Of a stretch of DNA of 12,175 bases, positions 4,924 through 12,175 are shown piece after piece. The number at the start of each line of letters is the position of its first letter. The stretch's first letter is position 1. A program made the translations under genes and the position numbers. The notes beneath the pieces were generated by a model. It saw nothing but the letters and a program-made list of their open reading frames with translations. It was not told the origin of the DNA and searched no databases. The DNA comes from IDS-8 sp965651325 (GTDB taxonomy: Bacteria > Pseudomonadota > Gammaproteobacteria > Steroidobacterales > Woeseiaceae): contig CBFGSB010000087.1 of assembly GCA_965651325.1 (NCBI GenBank), positions 1-12,175 on the forward strand, written 5' to 3'.

Positions 4924-7716
4924 ATGCTCCCGAGAATTGCCCTGTCACTGATCCTGGTGTGCCTCGCCGCGTCCCCGCTGGCCGCCGAAGAGCCGGCGTG
5001 GATGGGAACGCTCGAGCGCATCTCGACCGGCGTGGTCTCGATCCGCGTCGACGCCACGCGCTCGTTCGACACGGAATGGAACGCGTCCAGCCAGGCCACG
5101 GGCTTCGTCGTCGACGCGGAAAAAGGCCTCATCCTCACCAACCGCCACGTGGTCACCCCCGGGCCGGTGGTCGCCGAGGCAATCTTCCTCAACAACGAAG
5201 AGGTGAAGCTGACCCCGATTTATCGCGATCCGGTGCACGATTTCGGCTTTTTCAGTTACGACCCGGGCGACCTGCAATACATCGAGCCCGCGGAATTGCC
5301 GCTGGTGCCGGGAGCCGCCGTGGTCGGGCGCGAGATCCGCGTCGTCGGCAACGATGCGGGAGAAAAACTCTCCATTCTCGCCGGTACGCTGGCACGGCTG
5401 GACCGCGCGGCGCCGAATTACGGGCTCGGCGAGTACAACGACTTCAACACCTTCTACCTGCAGGCGGCCTCCGGCACGTCCGGCGGTTCGTCCGGCTCAC
5501 CGGTCATCGACATCGCCGGCAACGTGGTGGCGCTGAACGCCGGCGCGAACGGCCCGGCGGCTACCAGTTTCTTCCTGCCGCTCGATCGTGTGGCGCGGGT
5601 GCTGAAGCTGCTGCAGGAGGAGCAGCCCGTGCCCCGCGGCACGCTGCAGACCATTTTCGCGCACAAGCCGTATGACGAGCTGCGCCGGCTGGGCCTGGCG
5701 CCTGAGACCGAGGCACGCGTGCGCGAACTTAACGGCGATGAGACGGGCATGTTGGCCGTGCAGGAAGTGGTGCCCCGGTCGCCTGCCGACGGCAGCATAC
5801 AACCGGGCGACATCCTGCTGCGAGTCAACGGCAAATCGATCACCGAGTTCGTGCCTCTCGCGGAGATCCTCGACAGTCACGTCGGCGAGGTCGTTACGGT
5901 CGAGCTGGAGCGCGGCGGTCGCCGGGTCACCGTCGACGTGCCGGTGACCGACCTGCATGCGATCACCCCCGATGCGTACCTGGAATTCGGAGGCGGCGTC
6001 GTCAACGATTTGTCATTCCAGCAGTCGCGCCACTACAACCGGCCGATCAGCGGCGTGTACGTGGCCGATCCGGGTTACATGCTGTCACGGGCCGGCATCC
6101 CGCGGGATGCGGTGATCATCGAGGCGAACGGCGAGGAAATCGACGACATCGGCGATCTCGAAGGCGTGCTGTCGAAGCTCGCCGACGGGGACCGCGCGAC
6201 GCTGCGCTATCTCGTGATGGAAGACCCGCGCAACAGCATCGTGCGCTCGGTGCAGATGGATCGCACGTGGTTCCCGGCGCGCCATTGCGTGCGCAACGAC
6301 GAAACCGGCACGTGGCCGTGCACGCCGATGGAGCAGGGTCCACACAAAGCAGAGCCGGAAGCCGGCAGCACGAAGTTCCCGTCGTTCAGCGATCCGCGCC
6401 TCGATACGATCGCGCCGTCGTTGGTGATGGTGAACTTCGACCTGCCGTATGCCGTCTCGGGCGTCTCCGACCGCCACTATTACGGCACCGGGCTGGTGGT
6501 CGACACATCGCTGGGCTACGTCCTGGTGGACCGCAACACGGTGCCCGTTGCCATGGGCGACGTGCGCATCACCTTCGCGGGGTCGCTGCAGGTCCCGGGA
6601 AAGGTCGAGTACATACACCCGCTGCACAACCTGGCGATCGTCTCGTACGATCCGGCGCTCATCGGCGATACGCCGGTGCAGGAGGCGGAGTTCGCGGTGA
6701 AGCAAGTCGTGCCGGGCGAGCGGGTCTGGGTGGTCGGGCTCAAGAGCGATCACCAGGTCGCGCACCAGGCCAGCATCGTCGCGTCGATCGACCCGCTGAG
6801 CCTGCCGCTGTCCCGCACGCTGCGCTTCCGCGACGCCAACATCGAGGTGATCTCGCTGGTGAATGAGCCGATCAGCCCGGACGGCGTCCTGGTCGACGAG
6901 CAGGGCCGCGTCACGGCGACCTGGTCGAGCTTTGCCTACCAGACCAGCGACGATGCCGGACAGGTGAGCTTCGGCATCGGCAGCGAGCTCGTCAGCCAGT
7001 TCGTGGAGACGGCCCGTGCGGGTGATCCCGTCTATTCGTTCGAGGCCGAGTTCGACTACACGCCGCTGTTCGAAGCGAGGAAGCTCGGGCTGGACGACCG
7101 GTGGCTGGAGAAGCTCGAGCAGCACAATCCGCGAGCCCGGCGCGTCCTGCGCATCAGCCGCACCGTCGCCGGCTCGGCGGCCGCGGAGGCGCTGCAGAGC
7201 GGCGATATCCTGCTGGCGATCGACGGCCAGGAAGTCAGCAGCTACCGCGAGCTGGAGCGCGCCGTACAGAAGCTGCAAGTCGTGGCAACGATCTGGCGCA
7301 ACGGGAAAGCGCAGGAGATCGAAATTGACGTGGCGGCGCTGGACGGGACGGGCATCGAGCGGGCCGTCTCCTGGGCCGGCGCCCTGCTGCAGGCGCCACA
7401 CCGCGCGATGGCGGTGCAACGCGGCATCGATCCGAACGGCGTTTACGTCGCCTATTTCAGCTACGGCTCGCCCGCCACCCGCTATGGCCTGTACGCCGGG
7501 CGGCGCATCGTCGCCGTCGACGGCCGCGAAACGGAAGACCTGCAGGCGTTCATCGAGGCCGTGAGCGGCAAGGACGACCGGGAGTCGCTGCGCCTGAAGA
7601 CCATTACCTGGAACGGCGCGGTCGAGGTCATCACCCTGAAGCTCGACAAGCAGTACTGGCCCGCCTACGAGATCAGGCGCACGAATGACGGTTGGCGGCG
7701 TGTCGACATCGGCTGA
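4924..7716 (+). CDS. Nma111/DEG7-like double HtrA serine protease with four PDZ domains
   Basis: The product is 930 residues with a signal peptide (hydrophobic core about 5-21, likely cleavage after LAA at 21), so it is probably periplasmic. Domain order is trypsin-like protease 1 (about 25-235), PDZ1 (about 260-340), PDZ2 (about 350-445), degenerate protease 2 (about 495-695), PDZ3 (about 715-805) and PDZ4 (about 815-910). Protease 1 has His75 in LTNRHVV, Asp106 in DPVHDFGFF and Ser190 in GSSGSPV, a complete triad. In protease 2 the equivalents are Asn538, Asn569 and about Pro652, so it should be inactive. Segments such as RGTLQTIFAHKPYDELRRLGL (238-258) and YVLVDRNTVP closely resemble yeast Nma111 and plant DEG7 as I recall them. 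The likely role is proteolysis or binding of misfolded envelope proteins; substrates are unknown. Start ATG 4924 follows AAAGGA (4914-4919). The 3' end overlaps the next gene by 32 bases, suggesting co-transcription. Confidence 0.88.
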   Translation: MLPRIALSLILVCLAASPLAAEEPAWMGTLERISTGVVSIRVDATRSFDTEWNASSQATGFVVDAEKGLILTNRHVVTPGPVVAEAIFLNNEEVKLTPIYRDPVHDFGFFSYDPGDLQYIEPAELPLVPGAAVVGREIRVVGNDAGEKLSILAGTLARLDRAAPNYGLGEYNDFNTFYLQAASGTSGGSSGSPVIDIAGNVVALNAGANGPAATSFFLPLDRVARVLKLLQEEQPVPRGTLQTIFAHKPYDELRRLGLAPETEARVRELNGDETGMLAVQEVVPRSPADGSIQPGDILLRVNGKSITEFVPLAEILDSHVGEVVTVELERGGRRVTVDVPVTDLHAITPDAYLEFGGGVVNDLSFQQSRHYNRPISGVYVADPGYMLSRAGIPRDAVIIEANGEEIDDIGDLEGVLSKLADGDRATLRYLVMEDPRNSIVRSVQMDRTWFPARHCVRNDETGTWPCTPMEQGPHKAEPEAGSTKFPSFSDPRLDTIAPSLVMVNFDLPYAVSGVSDRHYYGTGLVVDTSLGYVLVDRNTVPVAMGDVRITFAGSLQVPGKVEYIHPLHNLAIVSYDPALIGDTPVQEAEFAVKQVVPGERVWVVGLKSDHQVAHQASIVASIDPLSLPLSRTLRFRDANIEVISLVNEPISPDGVLVDEQGRVTATWSSFAYQTSDDAGQVSFGIGSELVSQFVETARAGDPVYSFEAEFDYTPLFEARKLGLDDRWLEKLEQHNPRARRVLRISRTVAGSAAAEALQSGDILLAIDGQEVSSYRELERAVQKLQVVATIWRNGKAQEIEIDVAALDGTGIERAVSWAGALLQAPHRAMAVQRGIDPNGVYVAYFSYGSPATRYGLYAGRRIVAVDGRETEDLQAFIEAVSGKDDRESLRLKTITWNGAVEVITLKLDKQYWPAYEIRRTNDGWRRVDIG

Positions 7717-8643
7717 GCGCCGGGGATTGCGCAGCGCGGTAGCGGTGCTTCTCGCGGTGCTGTGCGCGACGGCCGCTGCCGATACGCTGTACAAGTACCA
7801 GGGACCGGATGGCGAGTGGATCTTTTCGGATCGGCCGCCCGCAGGGGACCAGGCCGTGGAAACCCGGGAGCTGGCGTCCGCGGAACACCCGGAAGTCACC
7901 GTCTCGCACGGCATCATCGACGGCAGGCTGCAGCTCACGGGCAGCAACGGCTATCACGCGCCGGTCGAACTGGTGCTCGGCATCGAGTCGATGACCAACG
8001 CGGTGCCGCCCGGGCCGGAACAGCCGCTGCGCTTCGTCTTGCCGGCGCGCGGGCAGGCCGACCTGTTCGCGCTGCAGCCGAGCGGGCCGGCGGTGCAGCC
8101 GGCGATGAGTTACCGCTATACCTGGGTCATGGGCGATCCCCTGAGCGAGCACCGGCCGGAGCAGCCGTACCGGGTGCCGTTCGCAGTGGCCACGGGATTC
8201 CCGGTGTCCCAGGCGTTTCCGGACGCCATCACGCATTCGACGCCGGACAGCCGCTATGCGGTCGACATCACGGTGCCGATCGGCACCGGCATCTATGCGG
8301 CGCGTGGCGGCACGGTATTCGACGTCACCAGCACGAACTTCGAAGGCGGCACCGATCCCAAAAACGCCGCGGCCGCCAACCTCGTGTACATCCTGCACGA
8401 CGACGGCACGTACGCGGTGTACGCCCACCTGAACTGGAACTCCATCCGGGTGCGGCCCGGCGACGTGGTAAGCCGCGGCCAATACATCGCCGATTCCGGC
8501 AACACCGGCTTCTCGAGCGGCCCGCACCTGCATTTCGCGGTTTTGCGCAATCGCGGGATGGGCGTCGAGTCGCTGCCGTTCGTGTTCGAAGGCGCGAACG
8601 GCAGCGAGGTGACGCCGGAGACGGGCGTGAAGCTCGTGGCGTA

Positions 8644-8647
<4 letters not shown>
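7685..8647 (+). CDS. M23-family metallopeptidase with N-terminal DUF4124-like segment, exported
   Basis: A 320-residue exported protein. After a charged N-terminus comes a hydrophobic core (about 17-31) and probable signal peptidase I cleavage near ATAAA-DT (32/33). Next is a DUF4124-like stretch, LYKYQGPDGEWIFSDRPP (35-52), then a linker of about 110 residues that I do not recognise, then the M23 (LytM-like) domain (about 165-295). Candidate zinc ligands and catalytic residues are His184 and Asp194 in the HSTPDSRYAVD motif, His248 in YAHLN, and His281/His283 in GPHLHFAV. All are present, so the enzyme is likely active; M23 enzymes usually cut peptidoglycan cross-bridges. The start is uncertain: ATG 7685 lies 32 bases inside the upstream gene and lacks a strong ribosome binding site, and GTG 7700 would give 315 residues with the same signal peptide. 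The overlap implies one mRNA with the upstream protease gene. The stop overlaps the convergent DUF255 gene stop. Confidence 0.9.
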
Positions 8648-10740
<2,093 letters not shown>

Positions 10741-10749
10741 GTCGACTTC

Positions 10750-10755
10750 ACTATA
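10750..10755 (-). promoter_or_regulatory. Putative -10 box of the DUF255 gene
   Basis: On the minus strand this reads TATAGT, five of six matches to the -10 consensus. It ends nine bases before the chosen start codon (10740), so transcription would begin only about two to four bases before the ATG. No clear Shine-Dalgarno sequence lies in between (the interval is GAAGTCGAC). No strong -35 is visible at 16-18 bases. This would mean a nearly leaderless mRNA, or else the box is fortuitous. Confidence 0.35.
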
Positions 10756-10794
10756 GCGCATCGTTCCAGGCGCCGTCGGGGGCCGCCGTTGATG

Positions 10795-10800
10795 TAGACT
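10795..10800 (+). promoter_or_regulatory. Putative -10 box of lgt-thyA
   Basis: TAGACT fits the TANNNT core of a -10 box and ends seven bases before the lgt ATG at 10808, so the expected transcription start is at or next to the A of the start codon. The sequence between (ACCGCCC) contains no ribosome binding site. The spacing is that typical of leaderless genes. There is no convincing -35 hexamer. The evidence is positional and the motif is weak. Confidence 0.3.
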
Positions 10801-10807
10801 ACCGCCC

Positions 10808-11596
10808 ATGCTGCCTTACCCCGAGATCGACCCGGTCATCTTCGCCATCGGTCCGCTGAAGATTCGCTGGTACGGGCTGATGTACGTCATCGGGTTCGTG
10901 GTCGGCTGGTGGCTGGCTCGCAGGCGCGCCGAACGAAGCTATTCGCCCGTCAAGCCGCCGCAGGTTGACGACCTGGTGTTCTACGCGATGCTGGGCGTCA
11001 TCGTCGGCGGACGGCTCGGCTATTGCCTGGTGTACGGCTGGGACAATCTCACGAGCGACCCCCTGTATATCTTCAGGATCACCGACGGCGGCATGTCGTT
11101 CCACGGTGGCCTCGTGGGTGTGCTCGCCGCGCTGTGGCTGTATGGCCGCCGTGTGAACAAAACCTTTTTCGAAATCACGGATTTCTTCGCGCCACTGGTC
11201 CCGCCGGGACTGTTCTTCGGGCGCATCGGCAACTTCATCAACAGCGAATTGTGGGGTAAGCCGACGGACGTGGCCTGGAGCTTCAACGTGGGTGGTATCG
11301 GTCGCCATCCGTCGCAGCTTTACGAGGCGTTCCTCGAGGGCCTCGTGCTATTCGTCATCCTGTGGGTGTACTCGTCGAAGCCGCGGCCGACCATGGCGGT
11401 TTCCGGGCTGTTCCTGCTCTGCTACGGCGCGTTCCGGTTCTTCATCGAATTCTACCGCCTGCCGGACGAGCACCTGGGTTACCTGGCGTTCGGTTGGGTG
11501 ACCATGGGGCAGGTGCTGAGCACGCCCATGATTTTGGCCGGAGCGCTCTTGCTTGCGCTGGCCTATCGCCGGCCCGCGCGGCAGGCGGCCGCCTGA
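10808..11596 (+). CDS. lgt: Phosphatidylglycerol--prolipoprotein diacylglyceryl transferase
   Basis: Lgt is a polytopic inner-membrane enzyme that moves the diacylglyceryl group from phosphatidylglycerol to the lipobox cysteine of prolipoproteins, the first step of lipoprotein maturation. The product is 262 residues with several hydrophobic segments (for example about 22-37, 56-76, 99-112, 126-138, 176-188, 197-207 and 237-252). Conserved motifs are the N-terminus PEIDPVIFAIGPLKIRWYGLMY, SFHGGL with His99, the Lgt signature GRIGNFINSELWG (138-150) with Arg139 and Glu147, RHPSQLYEA (166-174) and RFFIEFYR (210-217). The ATG at 10808 gives the standard N-terminus, but no Shine-Dalgarno sequence precedes it. 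thyA starts one base after the stop, an arrangement common in proteobacteria. No anomalies in the protein. Confidence 0.97.
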   Translation: MLPYPEIDPVIFAIGPLKIRWYGLMYVIGFVVGWWLARRRAERSYSPVKPPQVDDLVFYAMLGVIVGGRLGYCLVYGWDNLTSDPLYIFRITDGGMSFHGGLVGVLAALWLYGRRVNKTFFEITDFFAPLVPPGLFFGRIGNFINSELWGKPTDVAWSFNVGGIGRHPSQLYEAFLEGLVLFVILWVYSSKPRPTMAVSGLFLLCYGAFRFFIEFYRLPDEHLGYLAFGWVTMGQVLSTPMILAGALLLALAYRRPARQAAA

Positions 11597-11597
11597 C

Positions 11598-12175
11598 ATG
11601 CAGCAGTACCTGGCAATGCTGCGCCACGTGCGGGAGCACGGGGTGGAAAAAGGTGACCGGACGGGAACGGGCACCCTCAGCGTCTTCGGCTACCAGATGC
11701 GCTTCGACCTGGCGGCGGGCTTCCCGCTCGTCACCACCAAGAAGCTGCATTGGCCGTCGATCGCGCACGAGCTCTTGTGGTTCCTGAGCGGCGATTCGAA
11801 CGTGCGCTACCTGCAGGAACACGGGGTCTCGATCTGGAACGCCTGGGCGGACGAGGAGGGCGAGCTCGGCCCGATCTACGGCGTGCAGTGGCGGAGCTGG
11901 CCGGCGCCGGACGGGACGACGATCGACCAGCTCAGCGACCTCGTGCGGCGCCTGCGGGACGACCCCGACTCCCGCCGCCTGGTCGTATCCGCCTGGAACG
12001 TGGCGGAGCTGCCGAAGATGGCGCTGGCGCCCTGCCATTGCCTGTTCCAGTTCTACGTCGCGCGAGGCAAGCTGTCCTGCCAGCTCTACCAGCGTAGCGC
12101 CGACATCTTCCTCGGCGTGCCTTTCAACATCGCGAGCTACGCGCTGCTGACGCACATGATCGCGCAACAATGTGA
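11598..12175 (+). CDS. thyA: Thymidylate synthase, 3' end cut by the window
   Basis: ThyA methylates dUMP to dTMP using methylene-tetrahydrofolate, the same one-carbon carrier that the glycine cleavage system upstream produces. The first 192 codons are present and the frame is still open at the window edge; the last two bases are the start of a codon, not a stop. Recognised motifs are DRTGTGTLSVFG (20-31, with Arg21 of the phosphate-binding loop), GFPLVTTKKLHW, HELLWFLSGDSN, DPDSRR (122-127, the Arg pair from the partner subunit), LAPCHCLFQFYV with catalytic Cys146, and QLYQRSADIFLGVPFNIASYALLTHM. Numbering matches the short E. coli form (264 residues). The start lies one base after the lgt stop and no strong ribosome binding site is visible, so translation may be coupled to lgt. 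Confidence 0.97.
   Translation, partial: MQQYLAMLRHVREHGVEKGDRTGTGTLSVFGYQMRFDLAAGFPLVTTKKLHWPSIAHELLWFLSGDSNVRYLQEHGVSIWNAWADEEGELGPIYGVQWRSWPAPDGTTIDQLSDLVRRLRDDPDSRRLVVSAWNVAELPKMALAPCHCLFQFYVARGKLSCQLYQRSADIFLGVPFNIASYALLTHMIAQQC

Noticed and set aside
3216..5195. Long minus-strand open frame (659 codons) opposite gcvPB and the protease start.
   Set aside because: His/Arg/Val-rich antisense shadow of high-GC coding DNA. The opposite strand holds the clearly recognised gcvPB, and no motif is seen in this frame.
7733..7785. Possible lipoprotein signal in the M23 protein (cysteine in the AVLCA stretch of the leader).
   Set aside because: The residues before the Cys (A-V-L) do not fit the lipobox L-(A/S)-(G/A)-C, while a good signal peptidase I site follows at ATAAA-DT.
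6085..7947. Minus-strand open frame of 620 codons opposite the double protease.
   Set aside because: Antisense shadow with the same Asp/Arg/His-rich composition and no domain signature; the plus strand encodes an evident multi-domain protein.
11584..11593. GGCGGCCGCC palindrome at the lgt-thyA junction.
   Set aside because: It encodes the Ala-rich end of Lgt; short GC palindromes are expected by chance at this base composition.

Overview
The window is ordinary-looking chromosomal DNA from a GC-rich proteobacterium, most likely a gammaproteobacterium. That is judged from the base composition, the tandem glycine riboswitch, the split two-subunit GcvP, the lgt-thyA gene pair and the E. coli-like ThyA and Lgt sequences. 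I see no rRNA, tRNA, CRISPR array, insertion sequence or phage gene. Coding density is high and every complete gene reads intact.

Region 1 (about 68-4748) is a glycine-cleavage operon. A -10 box (97-102) sits just upstream of a tandem glycine riboswitch (about 111-292). The riboswitch runs directly into a strong intrinsic terminator (292-347). Then follow gcvT, gcvH, gcvPA and gcvPB, all on the plus strand, closely spaced or overlapping. Glycine should relieve termination so that the cell makes the T, H and P proteins only when glycine is in excess. The L protein (lipoamide dehydrogenase) is not encoded here.

Region 2 (4749-8647) begins with a 175-base gap that holds a perfect 12-bp inverted repeat. 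It then carries two exported-protein genes that overlap by 32 bases. The first is a 930-residue, four-PDZ, double HtrA-like serine protease built like eukaryotic Nma111/DEG7. Its N-terminal protease has an intact triad and its C-terminal copy is degenerate. The second is an M23-type metallopeptidase with an N-terminal DUF4124-like segment. Together they suggest envelope protein quality control and cell-wall work.

Region 3 (8644-10740, minus strand) is a YyaL/SPATA20-type thioredoxin-like DUF255 protein. Its stop codon overlaps that of the M23 gene tail to tail. Region 4 (10808-12175) is lgt (prolipoprotein diacylglyceryl transferase) followed after one base by thyA (thymidylate synthase), which runs off the window. 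The 67-base gap between the divergent DUF255 gene and lgt has -10-like boxes very close to both start codons and no clear Shine-Dalgarno sequence, so one or both transcripts may be nearly leaderless.

The most notable item is the bacterial Nma111/DEG7-like protein. Its two halves stay in register at a constant offset of 463-465 residues, direct evidence of a whole-unit tandem duplication followed by loss of one active site. No wholly unknown system is evident.
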